From: Nocardia acidivorans NBRC 108247
GTDB taxonomy: Bacteria > Actinomycetota > Actinomycetes > Mycobacteriales > Mycobacteriaceae
Length of the DNA stretch: 64,000 nt
Direction: 5' to 3'
Assembly: GCF_001625085.1 (NCBI RefSeq)
Contig: NZ_BDAW01000017.1
Location: 1-64,000, forward strand
A program made the translations under genes and the position numbers. Under the pieces are notes generated by a model. It had not been told where the DNA came from and ran no database searches. It saw only the letters and a program-made list of their open reading frames with translations. Of this stretch, positions 15,645 through 23,547 are shown one piece after another. Every line of letters begins with the position of its first letter. The first letter of the stretch is position 1.

Positions 15645-16283
15645 ATGGGAGTCGGACGTATGCAGACAAGCGGGGGCGGGAGTAACACTCTCTCCGAAGC
15701 AGAGATCGTCGAAGCGGCACTGCGGGTGGTTCGACAGGACGGGGTGGAGAAACTCTCCATGCGCCGTCTGTCCCGCGAACTCGGCGTCTCCCCGATGGCC
15801 CCGTATTACTACGTCGCGGACAAACGCGAGCTACTCGACCTGGTCGCCACCGCCGCACTCACCGGAGTGCGCAAGCAGCCACCGGAATTCGGGCCGTGGC
15901 AAATGCGACTGCGCGATCTCATCGATCAGATCGACGAGAAATTGCGCCGCCATCCCGGACTCGGCGATGTGCTGATCGAGCAGATGCTCGGCAAACAGCT
16001 CGATCTCATCGCCGCGGTGATGGAGATACTCTTCGATGCCGGATTCGACGAGCGCAATGTGCTGGCCGCGTACGCGACCATCCACACCTACCTGTTCGGT
16101 CGCAGCAAGGTGAATCCGCGTGATCGCGGGGCACTGCAGGACCGGGTGCTGCCCGAGGCCGTGGAGCGCGCCATCAAGCACCTGGGCGACCTGCGCGGGA
16201 AGTACTCGTACGACTTCTCGATGGATGTGCTGGTGGCCGGACTCGAGGCTCAGCTTGTCCGGCAGCGAGACAGCCACGTATAG
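15645..16283 (+). CDS. TetR/AcrR family transcriptional regulator
   Basis: About 212 residues. The N-terminal helix-turn-helix is clear: TLSEAEIVEAALRVV, then LSMRRLSRELGVSPMAPYYYVADKRELL. The remaining helices (EFGPWQMRLRDLIDQI and following) resemble the TetR_C group for small hydrophobic ligands. I chose the ATG at 15645 because GAGG lies 4 bases upstream; an ATG at 15660 is also possible, and still earlier in-frame starts would add an unlikely basic extension. It is divergent from mftF and its stop touches the KstR-type palindrome in front of the reductase gene, with 73 bases between the two genes. It is not similar to MftR or KstR as I remember them. It may control mftF, the reductase or itself. 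Confidence 0.85.
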   Translation: MGVGRMQTSGGGSNTLSEAEIVEAALRVVRQDGVEKLSMRRLSRELGVSPMAPYYYVADKRELLDLVATAALTGVRKQPPEFGPWQMRLRDLIDQIDEKLRRHPGLGDVLIEQMLGKQLDLIAAVMEILFDAGFDERNVLAAYATIHTYLFGRSKVNPRDRGALQDRVLPEAVERAIKHLGDLRGKYSYDFSMDVLVAGLEAQLVRQRDSHV

Positions 16284-16285
16284 TG

Positions 16286-16307
16286 AAACTAGAACATGTT
16301 CTAGTTT
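16286..16307. promoter_or_regulatory. KstR-type operator, perfect 22-base palindrome
   Basis: The core TAGAACATGTTCTA (16290-16303) fits the KstR consensus TNNAACNNGTTNNA exactly. Four further bases on each side are also symmetrical, making 22 bases in all. It begins 3 bases after the tetR stop and lies about 50 bases before the reductase start, where a promoter would be. KstR represses cholesterol-catabolic genes in mycobacteria, so this predicts steroid-dependent control of the reductase. Confidence 0.8.
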
Positions 16308-16356
16308 GGGCACACTGGGCCGGGACCCCACACCGCGCCGGGTTCGAGAGGACACT

Positions 16357-17412
16357 ATGACCACCGTCGACGTACCGCACAGCTCGCGGTCTGTGGTGCT
16401 GCGAGTCTCAGCGGTCATCAACGAGACGGCCGATTCGGTATCGCTGGTATTCGACGTCCCAGAGGACTTGCGCGAACGCTTCAGCTACCAGCCGGGCCAA
16501 TTCCTGACCCTGCGCATTCCCAGCGACCTGACCGGGTCCGTGGCGCGCTGCTACTCGCTCGCCAGCTCACCGCATACCGACGACAAGCCCAAGGTGACCG
16601 TCAAGCGCACCGTGGACGGCTACGGCTCGAACTGGGTGTGCGACAACCTCGTCGCGGGCAGCGAGATCGAAGTACTGCCGCCCTCAGGCGTTTTCACACC
16701 CAAGAACCTCGACGAGGATCTGCTGCTGTTCGCGGCGGGCTCCGGTGTCACCCCGGTCATGTCGATCCTGAAGTCCGCGCTCGCGCGGGGCAGCGGGCGC
16801 ATCGTGGTGGTGTACGCCAACCGCGATGCCGAATCGGTCATCTTCGCCGCGGAGCTGCGCGAACTCGCGGACAAGAATCCGCAGCGGCTCACCGTCATCC
16901 ACTGGCTCGAGCCGCTGCAGGGATTGCCGACCGCCGACGCGCTCGCCACCCTCACCGCGCCCTACGCCAAATACGAGGCGTTCATGTGCGGGCCCAAGCC
17001 GTTCATGGATCGGGTGCACGACGCGCTCGCCCAGAACGAGGTGCCGCGCAATCGAACTCATGCCGAGGTGTTCAACTCGCTCTCGGGTGACCCCTTCGCC
17101 GATACCGCACCGGCCGAGATCAGCGCGGAGGAGGCCGCCGACGCGGCCACCGTCGAGGTCGAACTCGACGGGGAGACACACGAACTCAGCTGGCCGCGCA
17201 GCCAGACGCTGGTGGACATCATGCTGTCCAAGGGTCTGGACGTGCCCTACTCCTGCCTCGAGGGTGAATGCGGGTCGTGCGCCTGCACCGTGGTCGAGGG
17301 GACCGTCGAGATGGAGAATGCCGAGATCCTCGACCCGGAGGATATCGCCAACGGCTACATCCTGGGCTGCCAGGCGCGCCCGACGGCTGATCGCCTGAAG
17401 ATCCAGTTCTGA
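16357..17412 (+). CDS. kshB: KshB-like 3-ketosteroid 9-alpha-monooxygenase reductase
   Basis: A 351-residue flavin/iron-sulfur reductase. Residues about 12-112 bind FAD (RCYSLAS at 64-70), about 115-240 bind NAD(P)H (AAGSGVTPVMSI near 127-138, CGPKPFMD near 211-218), and the C-terminus is a plant-type [2Fe-2S] domain with Cys300, Cys305, Cys308 and Cys338. Organisation and local sequence (SVARCYSL, TVKRT.DGY.SNW, HWLE.LQGLP) match M. tuberculosis KshB, which passes electrons to the KshA oxygenase during steroid ring opening. The KstR-type palindrome upstream fits. No kshA is in the window, so it may instead serve another Rieske oxygenase. It converges with the SLT gene through a strong hairpin. 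Confidence 0.85.
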   Translation: MTTVDVPHSSRSVVLRVSAVINETADSVSLVFDVPEDLRERFSYQPGQFLTLRIPSDLTGSVARCYSLASSPHTDDKPKVTVKRTVDGYGSNWVCDNLVAGSEIEVLPPSGVFTPKNLDEDLLLFAAGSGVTPVMSILKSALARGSGRIVVVYANRDAESVIFAAELRELADKNPQRLTVIHWLEPLQGLPTADALATLTAPYAKYEAFMCGPKPFMDRVHDALAQNEVPRNRTHAEVFNSLSGDPFADTAPAEISAEEAADAATVEVELDGETHELSWPRSQTLVDIMLSKGLDVPYSCLEGECGSCACTVVEGTVEMENAEILDPEDIANGYILGCQARPTADRLKIQF

Positions 17413-17422
17413 ACCGAACGGG

Positions 17423-17457
17423 ATTCGGCCGTCGTATTCCCGACACGACGGCCGAAT
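17423..17457. terminator. Bidirectional terminator hairpin
   Basis: A perfect 13-base stem, ATTCGGCCGTCGT paired with ACGACGGCCGAAT around a 9-base loop, between the convergent reductase and SLT genes. A short T-containing tail follows on the plus strand. Confidence 0.75.
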
Positions 17458-17484
17458 GCTTTGTGGCGCTCAGCCACTCAGCCC

Positions 17485-18024
17485 TCAGTACGCCGAGAAG
17501 ACGTTGGCGATGGTGCCGTAGCGGTGCGCGGCGTAGTTGCACGCCGCGGTGATGTTCGCGACCGGGTCGTAGATGTCCCAGGAGGTGCCCTCCACGTGGT
17601 ACGCCTGGAAGGTCGGGTCGATCACCTGGAGCAGGCCCTTGGACGGGATGCCCGCGGCCGCGTTCGAGTCGTAGAGGTTGATGGCGCGCGGATTGCCACC
17701 GGACTCGCGGATGATGTTCCGGAAGATGCTGTCGTAATCGCCCGGGATGTTGTTCTTGCCCATCACGTAGAGGGCGTTCTTGATCCAGCCGTCGAGATCA
17801 TCGGCGAAGGTCGGCGGCAGCAGATCCGAGTACGGCGCGGGCAGCGTCTGCACGTACTGCCGGATCTGATCCTGCTGCGGCTCGGGCAGCGTGCGGGCGA
17901 ACTGCTGCGCCTGTGCGACGGGCTGCTGCAGCTCCGCGGGCACACCCGGGGCATCGGCGTGCGCGGTGGCGACGGGGGCCACGGTGAGCGCGGCGAGGAC
18001 GGCTAGGGGGAACAGTTTTCGCAA
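17485..18024 (-). CDS. Secreted lytic transglycosylase (SLT) domain protein
   Basis: About 179 residues from a TTG start at 18024, which gives a compact signal peptide (MRKLFPLAVL, hydrophobic core, cleavage near ATAHA-DAPG). A longer form from TTG at 18072 is possible. The middle part (QQPVAQAQQFARTLPEPQQDQ) is a helical spacer. The C-terminal catalytic part has IIRESGGNPRAIN with the likely catalytic Glu, SKGLLQVIDPTFQAY, and a closing Tyr-rich stretch around NYAAHRYGTIANV. These are the marks of the soluble lytic transglycosylase fold that cleaves peptidoglycan. It probably acts outside the membrane in wall growth. The long AT-richer upstream region (18120-18190) contains several TTAAC words and likely the promoter. 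Confidence 0.85.
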   Translation of the reverse strand: MRKLFPLAVLAALTVAPVATAHADAPGVPAELQQPVAQAQQFARTLPEPQQDQIRQYVQTLPAPYSDLLPPTFADDLDGWIKNALYVMGKNNIPGDYDSIFRNIIRESGGNPRAINLYDSNAAAGIPSKGLLQVIDPTFQAYHVEGTSWDIYDPVANITAACNYAAHRYGTIANVFSAY

Positions 18025-18247
18025 TCTGGTGACCTGCTGACTCGTATTGTGAACACCGCCGCCGGCGGGCAACTCGGACCGCGAAGATTCCGCATGGAGG
18101 TCGAGTAGGTCCGGCTATAACCGAACGTGCGGTCTGTTCTTGACAAGTCACAGAATGATTGCGCTAGGTTAACGTAAACTTAACTGAAAATGAACAGATA
18201 GATTGCCCCGTGCGCGCCGCTGCCACGCATTTCGCCGATCACCCAGC

Positions 18248-19006
18248 TCAGCGCAGCGATCTGTAGTGCGCTCGCCGCTCCGAAGTCAGGTGTTCTGTGG
18301 CGTAGCTCAAAGCTGTCCGGCCCATAGCGGGCGCATGCGAATCCAGAAATCCGGTGAGAATCGCGGGATCCACCCGCTTACCGATTTCACGCAGCATCCA
18401 GCCCACGGCCTTCTGGATCAGATCGCGCCTATCGGCCAGGAATCGCTCACACAGTTCCAGGGTCGTGGTGGTATCACCGGCCTTGATGAAGGCGAAAGTC
18501 GTCAGCAGCGCCACCCGGCGCTCCCAGAGCGAATCCGCGTCCGCCAACTCGAATAGCGGATCCCGTGGCCGCTCCAGCAACCACGGACCCAGAATGAACT
18601 CCGCCGAGGCATCCACCAGATCCCAGTTGTTCACCCGCCCGCGCCGCACCGCCGCCAGATACAACTCCACGATCCGTTGCTGCGCCGCCACATTCGCACC
18701 GCGTTCGCGCCCGGCCCGCGCCATCTCCGCATTCAGAATCACCAACCCGGCCAATCGATGCTCATGCACCGCGCTGTCCAGCAATAGATCGATCTCCGCG
18801 AGCGGCATTCCGGCGAACGACTTCACCACCGCCCGCGTCTTGGGCACCCGCACACCGAGGAAGACATCGCCCTCGCCGTATTCACCCGGGCCGGTCTTGA
18901 AAAACCGTTGCAGGTGCACCGCATCCCCCGCATCGGCCACCTTCGCCAATTCCGCCCGCACCGCCGCCGCGGTCAATTCACCGGTCACGCCGCCATGATC
19001 GAGCAC
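18248..19006 (-). CDS. DNA alkylation repair protein (AlkD-like)
   Basis: A 252-residue helical protein from GTG at 19006; a second GTG at 18988 is about equally plausible. The sequence shows the HEAT-like repeat pattern of AlkD glycosylases: FFKTGPGEYGEGD near the N-terminus, VFLGVRVPKTRAVVK, then NNWDLVDASAEFILG, SLWERRVALLTTFAFI and DLIQKAVGWMLREIGKR, the last three being characteristic of the family. AlkD removes cationic alkylpurines from DNA without base flipping. The gene stands alone: the SLT gene downstream is in the same direction but more than 200 bases away. Nothing in the promoter points to an adaptive response. Confidence 0.88.
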   Translation of the reverse strand: MLDHGGVTGELTAAAVRAELAKVADAGDAVHLQRFFKTGPGEYGEGDVFLGVRVPKTRAVVKSFAGMPLAEIDLLLDSAVHEHRLAGLVILNAEMARAGRERGANVAAQQRIVELYLAAVRRGRVNNWDLVDASAEFILGPWLLERPRDPLFELADADSLWERRVALLTTFAFIKAGDTTTTLELCERFLADRRDLIQKAVGWMLREIGKRVDPAILTGFLDSHAPAMGRTALSYATEHLTSERRAHYRSLR

Positions 19007-19163
19007 CCCACCGACACGCCCTCGCCCCCACGCCGAACGCGGTAATCGCGGCCGGGTATTCGTGGGGACGGCAATTGTTCATTCAGCCGAACCGTCACGG
19101 CACCTGCTCCCATCACCCCGGGGTACAACCGGCGGTGTGATCGCGTACCGAACGCGCTCGGCG

Positions 19164-20453
19164 TCAAGCGGTTTCAGCCGCGGCCTGTAACAGCACCTCG
19201 CCGAATCTGCGCATGTGATCCGGACCGCCGTACCAGGCGGCGACCAGATCCACCGCCGCGCCGCGGGTCCGGCGCGCGGCCTGCGCCAGCTTCTCGATCG
19301 AACCCTCGCCCGCCTCGGCTGCCTGTGCGGCCACATCCAGATCATGACTGGCCACCAGCAGTCGCATGATGTGGTGCAGATCGATAGCGGGAGCGTTCTC
19401 GGCTCGAAACTCCCGGGACCGCGCAACCCCGGCGATCGGATCCGGTTGTAGCAGTTCGGGTTCCGGGGCGGCCCGGCGGCCGGAGGACGAATTCGCCTCG
19501 GGAGCAGCGTGATGCGAGACCGAGTTCGACTCCGGCGCGGCACGATGCGAGGTGGAATTCGCCGAGCTCGATTCCGGGGCGGAACGGCGCGCGGACGAAT
19601 TCGATTCGCGCACTTCATGTCCCGAGGAGCTCTGCTCCATGGCGGTATGACTCGACCACGAGCTCAGATCGGACAGGGAGCGATGCGCGGGCGCATCACC
19701 TCCCGAAGCGGCCCGGTGCGAGACGGGTTCGGCGTCCGGAAGCGGAAGGCGCGCGGCCGGTTCGGCGGCCGGAGCCGACAGACGCACCGCGGACTCGACT
19801 GCCGGACCGGACAGGCGCGGCGCGGATTCGGCGGACGGGAACCCGGCGGACTCCACGGGCGGAGCGGACAGGTATCCGGCCGACTCCCCCGCCGGACCGG
19901 ACAGGCGCTGTTCGGGCTCCGGCTCGGTCGCGACCCGGCGCACGGCGGCCTCCAACTCGGCGGCACGGCGCAGTGAGGCTTCCAAATCCTGGGCGGCGCG
20001 CCGGGAGGATTCGAGATCCTGTGTGGTGCGCCGCGAATCGGACTCGGCGACCGCGTGCCCGTTCAGGCCCGAATGGCCATTGGTCGCCGAGGTGTATTCG
20101 ACGGTGAAGGAGGGTACGGCGTCGAAGTCCTGCACCGAACGCCGCGCGGGCGTATCCACCTCCGGGGTGGACAGGCGCGGGGCGGCCGCGAAATCCTGGA
20201 CCGAACGCCGCTGCGGCGAGTCGGATTCATTGGTGCGGCGTGTCATCGGCGATGACCACTGCACCGGATGCTCGGGCTGATCCAGGGCGGTGCGGCCCAG
20301 GGCCGCCGACGAGCCGGTGTCGATGCCGGTCAGCACCGGATTGGCGGAGGAGCCCTGGTCGGAGCCCTCCGGGTGGGTGAGGCGGTAGCTCTCCTGGCGG
20401 GAGTTCTGGGACGAACCCAACCCGGTGGTGAAATCGGCATCCATGGGCGACAT
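19164..20453 (-). CDS. Ser/Ala/Pro-rich repeat protein with a helical C-terminal domain, function unknown
   Basis: About 429 residues from ATG at 20453 (MSPMDADF); nearby ATGs could also serve. The first 340 residues are low-complexity. One section carries five related short repeats: RRSVQDF twice, then RRTTQDLE, RRAAQDLE and RRAAELE. A second alternates SGPA.ESA and SAP.. units, and a third repeats (R/H)(R/H)(A/S)APE(S/A)NS. The last 85 residues are ordered and helical (AIDLHHIMRLLVASHDLDVAAQAAEAG, ending in AWYGGPDHMRRFGEVLL). No signal peptide or membrane segment is visible. I do not recognise the family. A disordered arm attached to a small helical binding domain is the most that can be said. 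Confidence 0.7.
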   Translation of the reverse strand: MSPMDADFTTGLGSSQNSRQESYRLTHPEGSDQGSSANPVLTGIDTGSSAALGRTALDQPEHPVQWSSPMTRRTNESDSPQRRSVQDFAAAPRLSTPEVDTPARRSVQDFDAVPSFTVEYTSATNGHSGLNGHAVAESDSRRTTQDLESSRRAAQDLEASLRRAAELEAAVRRVATEPEPEQRLSGPAGESAGYLSAPPVESAGFPSAESAPRLSGPAVESAVRLSAPAAEPAARLPLPDAEPVSHRAASGGDAPAHRSLSDLSSWSSHTAMEQSSSGHEVRESNSSARRSAPESSSANSTSHRAAPESNSVSHHAAPEANSSSGRRAAPEPELLQPDPIAGVARSREFRAENAPAIDLHHIMRLLVASHDLDVAAQAAEAGEGSIEKLAQAARRTRGAAVDLVAAWYGGPDHMRRFGEVLLQAAAETA

Positions 20454-20536
20454 TCTTACCGTGCCGCCGCGGCCCATGCGAGTCGGGCCGCGGCCAAAGC
20501 GATTCACGAGCAACGGTATTGGGGGATTGACGGCAA

Positions 20537-21030
20537 TCAGCAATTCGGCGGGGCGGTTTCACCCCGTAAACGCGCATCCACCCAGGCCAGTGCCGACGGC
20601 ATACCGAGCACCGCGGCGAAGAGATGTTCGGGGTGAGGCGTTCATATCCCTCTGCAACCGCACCCCGGCGGCGCAATAGCGCCGATCGGTATTGACAATC
20701 GCATCCACCGGAATCAGCGGATTACTCGGCGAATGCCACTCGAACACCGGCATATTCGGCACACCGTCGAACAGCTCCAGACTGTCCGCCCGCAACACCT
20801 TCCGCACCCCCGGATCATCGATCATCGAGGCGCCGGCGGCGAACTCACGCGCACGGTGCCCCGCGCCGATCGCCATGATCTCATTGGCGCAGCCGTCGGC
20901 CATGGCATTGCGCGCCGCCAGCCCCGAGCTGATTCATCCGCTTACTGATCGGCAGCCGATCCGGACACTCGCGCTCCAGGCCGATCGCCGCCGCCATCGC
21001 CGGCCCGGAGGCCGTGGGTGTTCCGGCGAC
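20537..21030 (-). pseudogene. Relic of a secretory lipase (LIP family), truncated and frameshifted
   Basis: Three segments in successive frames rebuild the C-terminal part of a Nocardia-type secretory lipase: SGPAMAAAIGLERECPDRLPIS (about 20940-21025), then MADGCANEIM through FEWHSPSNPLIPVDAIVNTDRRYCAAG (about 20640-20903), then PEHLFAAVLGMPSALAWVDARL to a TGA at 20537. The frame breaks near 20900 and again near 20625, where one extra C is the simplest explanation. The N-terminal half with the catalytic Ser is absent; the upstream neighbour tetR ends at 21084. The preserved VFEWHSP.DPLIP section makes the origin fairly certain. It is not expected to give an active enzyme. Confidence 0.75.
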
Positions 21031-21083
21031 GATCGCGCACCCCGCGCTGATCAGTCTGACCTTGTGCAGCGGCCATCCGGCCA

Positions 21084-21710
21084 TCAGCCGAGCTGCGTCA
21101 TACCCGCCGCCACCACCTGCGCCACATGGACGATCTCCTCGGAGGTCGGCAGGGTCAGCCCGTCGAGCGCGTGCAATCGATCGGTACTCGCGATCGCGAA
21201 CATGGCCGAGACGAAGGCCGCCGCGCACGCTCGCAATGTATTGGGCTGCACCGGATCCGGCGCGCTCGCCTGCAATACCCGGGCGGTGATGTCGAGCATT
21301 TGATCGCGCATGCGCCGCAATTGTTTACGCACATCCGGATGCGTATCCGCCTCGCGCCACATGATCACCCGCAGCACCCCGGAGCGGGTATCGCGAAGAT
21401 TCAGCGCCGCATCCAGATTCACCAGGCTCTTCACCGGATCACCCGGCGCCACCAGCGAATCGATGTCGTCGATGGGCTGCGACGGAACGCGCTCGGCCAT
21501 CAGCGCCGACAGAATCGCATCCTTGGTGGGGAAGTAATAGAAGACCAAACCCTTGGGGACCTCGGCGGCCGCGGCAATGGCGGCCGTCGGGGTCGCATCG
21601 AATCCCTGTGCCGCGAAAAGCTTTTCCGCGGCGTCGAGAATGAGCTGACGGGCGTCGCCGTCCAGCTTCCTGGTCCGGCGGCGCCCCGCTCCCGGTCGAC
21701 GCATCTGCAT
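21084..21710 (-). CDS. TetR family transcriptional regulator
   Basis: About 208 residues. The N-terminus is basic (RRPGAGRRRTRKLDG), then a standard TetR helix-turn-helix: ARQLILDAAEKLFAAQGFDATPTAAIAAAAEVPKGLVFYYFPTKDAIL. The rest is helical and should bind an unknown ligand. The start at 21710 is well fixed: its ATG overlaps the stop of the SPW gene (TGATG), so the two are translated together. An upstream imperfect palindrome (22113-22128) is a good candidate operator for self-control. The gene abuts a decayed lipase, which may have been its former target. Confidence 0.88.
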   Translation of the reverse strand: MQMRRPGAGRRRTRKLDGDARQLILDAAEKLFAAQGFDATPTAAIAAAAEVPKGLVFYYFPTKDAILSALMAERVPSQPIDDIDSLVAPGDPVKSLVNLDAALNLRDTRSGVLRVIMWREADTHPDVRKQLRRMRDQMLDITARVLQASAPDPVQPNTLRACAAAFVSAMFAIASTDRLHALDGLTLPTSEEIVHVAQVVAAGMTQLG

Positions 21711-22060
21711 CAGTGGCTGGCACCCAGGTGCAGACGTCCCGTCACCGCGGGCATGGCGGACAGCGCCATGACCACGCTCAACGCGCCGACGACCCATGCG
21801 GTCCAGGAGGCCCCGCTGTAGGAGTCGAAGTCCATCACCCAGGGGGAGATGAACAGCAGTGCGCCCAGCAGAACGAGGGCGTAGTCGGCGATACCGCCGA
21901 ACAGGTCACCGATCAGGCCCAGACCGGTGAGGGCGATCAGCACGCCGAGCACGACCAGGGACCACAGGCCCTTGTCATTGTGATCGACCCACAGGGGCGA
22001 CAGGGCGGCGACGGCGCCGAGGATGACGGTCACCGCGTGGGTACGGCTTTCGGTGAACAT
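21710..22060 (-). CDS. SPW repeat membrane protein
   Basis: A 116-residue membrane protein with four hydrophobic segments. It carries the two sequence marks of the SPW family, LSPLWVD in the first helix pair and ISPWVMDF in the second. The start ATG has an ideal AGGAGG six bases upstream. It shares the TGATG junction with the TetR gene behind it. The function of SPW proteins is not established; the pairing suggests the regulator senses or controls an envelope condition. Confidence 0.88.
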   Translation of the reverse strand: MFTESRTHAVTVILGAVAALSPLWVDHNDKGLWSLVVLGVLIALTGLGLIGDLFGGIADYALVLLGALLFISPWVMDFDSYSGASWTAWVVGALSVVMALSAMPAVTGRLHLGASH

Positions 22061-22112
22061 GAGATGCCTCCTAAGGGCTGAGGATATGTCCTACTTTCCG
22101 GTTTAGTCCTGA

Positions 22113-22128
22113 TTGACCGCCCGATCAA
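22113..22128. promoter_or_regulatory. Imperfect palindrome, candidate TetR operator
   Basis: TTGACCGCCCGATCAA has one mismatch between its 7-base arms and lies about 55 bases before the SPW-tetR start. Palindromes of this size in this position are usual for self-controlling TetR pairs. It also lies between divergent genes, so it could affect the ferredoxin reductase. Confidence 0.45.
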
Positions 22129-22215
22129 TAAATACTCGGCTACGATTCAGCACCTGATCGGATGTGGCGCGTGACACAGCGTCAAGGCCCCTGCGGAACC
22201 GATATGGTGAGCTGC

Positions 22216-23439
22216 ATGTCGCACTCGGTAGAACACGTTCTAATTGTCGGCGCCGGACTCGCCGGACTGCGGACCGCCGAGGAACTGCGACGCGCAGGTT
22301 ACGAAGGGGAACTCACCCTCCTCGGCGACGAGAACCGCGCACCCTACGACCGGCCGCCGCTGTCCAAACAGTTCGTCCGCGGCGAAACCGACGACACCGC
22401 ACTGCGGCCCGCCGAATTCTTCACCGAAAACCGCATCGACCTGCGGCTCGGGGTCGCCGCCACCGGTGTCGACACCGAAGCCCGGCAGGTCACCCTGAGC
22501 ACCGGCGAGCGCCTGGGCTACGACCGGCTGATCATCGCCACCGGACTGCGGCCCCGGCGCATTTCCAGCTTCCCGGACGCCGCGGGCGTCCACGTGCTGC
22601 GCACCCACAAGGACGCCGACGGTATGCGTCAACACCTCGCGACAGCGAGCCGGGCCGTCGTGGTCGGCGCGGGATTCATCGGCTGCGAACTCGCGGCGAG
22701 CTTCCGGGCGCGCGGGGTCGAGGTGACGCTGGTCGAACCCCAGCCCACTCCCCTGGCCGCCGCCCTCGGCACCGAGATCGGCGCACTCGTGGCACGCATG
22801 CACACCGAGGAAGGCGTGGATGTGCGCTGCGGCGTCGGCGTCGAGGCGCTGCTGGTCGAGGAAGGCAATTCGACTGCGGCACAGGATGATTCACGGCCCG
22901 AAGTACGCGGTGTCCGGCTCGGCGACGGCAGTGTGGTCGAGGCCGATCTGGTAGTGATCGGCGTCGGGTCGATCCCGGTCACCGAATGGCTCGCCGACTC
23001 CGGCATCCCGCTGGCCGCACCCGCCGACGGCGGCGGCGTACTCACCGACGAGGTCGGGCGCACGAGTGTGGACGGCGTGTGGGCGATCGGCGATGTGGCG
23101 GCCTGGTTGCACGACACCGGACGCAACCGGCGGGTCGAACACTGGACCAATGCGGGCGAACAGGCGCAACTGCTCGCCGCCGCCCTGGTCGGCACCGAAC
23201 CGCCTGCCGCCGTGCGGGTTCCGTACGTGTGGAGCGATCAATACGACGTGAAGATCCAGGTGCTCGGCACCCCCGCGCTCGCCGACGAGGTGCGCATCGT
23301 CGAGGACAAGGGGCGCAAATTCCTGGCCCACCTGTTCCGCGACGGCACACTCGTCGCCGTGGTCGGCGCGGGCATGACCGGCAAGGTCATGAAGATGCGC
23401 GGTGAGCTCGCGGCCACGCACCAATCGCCGGTCGGCTGA
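22216..23439 (+). CDS. Rubredoxin/ferredoxin-type NAD(P)H reductase (FAD-dependent)
   Basis: A 407-residue pyridine-nucleotide disulfide-fold flavoprotein. Residues 7-20 hold the FAD dinucleotide fold (VLIVGAGLAGLRTAEELR), followed by PYDRPPLSKQ, the mark of ferredoxin/rubredoxin reductases serving P450s and oxygenases. A second dinucleotide fold (VVVGAGFIGCELA) lies near 150 and the FAD-binding VWAIGDVAAW near 290. The position relative to tuf and mftF matches M. tuberculosis Rv0688. The start ATG at 22216 gives the family N-terminus; upstream in-frame ATGs at 22162 and 22204 are less likely. A KstR-type box covers codons 5-9. The likely role is electron supply to a steroid or lipid oxygenase. 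Confidence 0.88.
   Translation: MSHSVEHVLIVGAGLAGLRTAEELRRAGYEGELTLLGDENRAPYDRPPLSKQFVRGETDDTALRPAEFFTENRIDLRLGVAATGVDTEARQVTLSTGERLGYDRLIIATGLRPRRISSFPDAAGVHVLRTHKDADGMRQHLATASRAVVVGAGFIGCELAASFRARGVEVTLVEPQPTPLAAALGTEIGALVARMHTEEGVDVRCGVGVEALLVEEGNSTAAQDDSRPEVRGVRLGDGSVVEADLVVIGVGSIPVTEWLADSGIPLAAPADGGGVLTDEVGRTSVDGVWAIGDVAAWLHDTGRNRRVEHWTNAGEQAQLLAAALVGTEPPAAVRVPYVWSDQYDVKIQVLGTPALADEVRIVEDKGRKFLAHLFRDGTLVAVVGAGMTGKVMKMRGELAATHQSPVG
22229..22242. promoter_or_regulatory. KstR-type box overlapping the reductase start
   Basis: TAGAACACGTTCTA matches TNNAACNNGTTNNA exactly. The same 14 bases, with the flanks GG and AT, occur at 48424-48437 before fprB. Here the site lies 13 bases inside the coding region, implying a block just downstream of a leaderless or very short-leader promoter, or a later true start. 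Confidence 0.65.
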
Positions 23440-23448
23440 GCCAGCCCG

Positions 23449-23540
23449 GCATTCCGGCGCACTGTCGGCCGGAATCCACCGAAATCGCTGGAGCACAGCG
23501 GATGTGGATCCCGGCCGAAAACATGCCGGGATGACGGGAG
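23449..23540. repeat. Dispersed palindromic repeat, copy 1
   Basis: The right arm GTGGATCCCGGCCGAAAACA (from 23504) continues into TGCCGGGATGAC and matches the right arm of copy 2 at 39828-39915. The left arm (CCCGGCATTCCGG ... GGCCGGAATCCAC) is its degenerate inverse. It lies between the ferredoxin reductase and the convergent DUF1330 gene and could fold into a long hairpin acting as a terminator. Confidence 0.6.
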
Positions 23541-23547
23541 GATCTGC

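Noticed and set aside
15645-16283. The TetR gene as mftR
   Set aside because: It lies divergent from mftF, but the sequence does not resemble remembered MftR, and there is no mftA next to it.
18025-18247. A c-di-AMP (ydaO) riboswitch upstream of the SLT gene
   Set aside because: Such elements precede wall hydrolases in actinobacteria, but I could not find the conserved paired core here.
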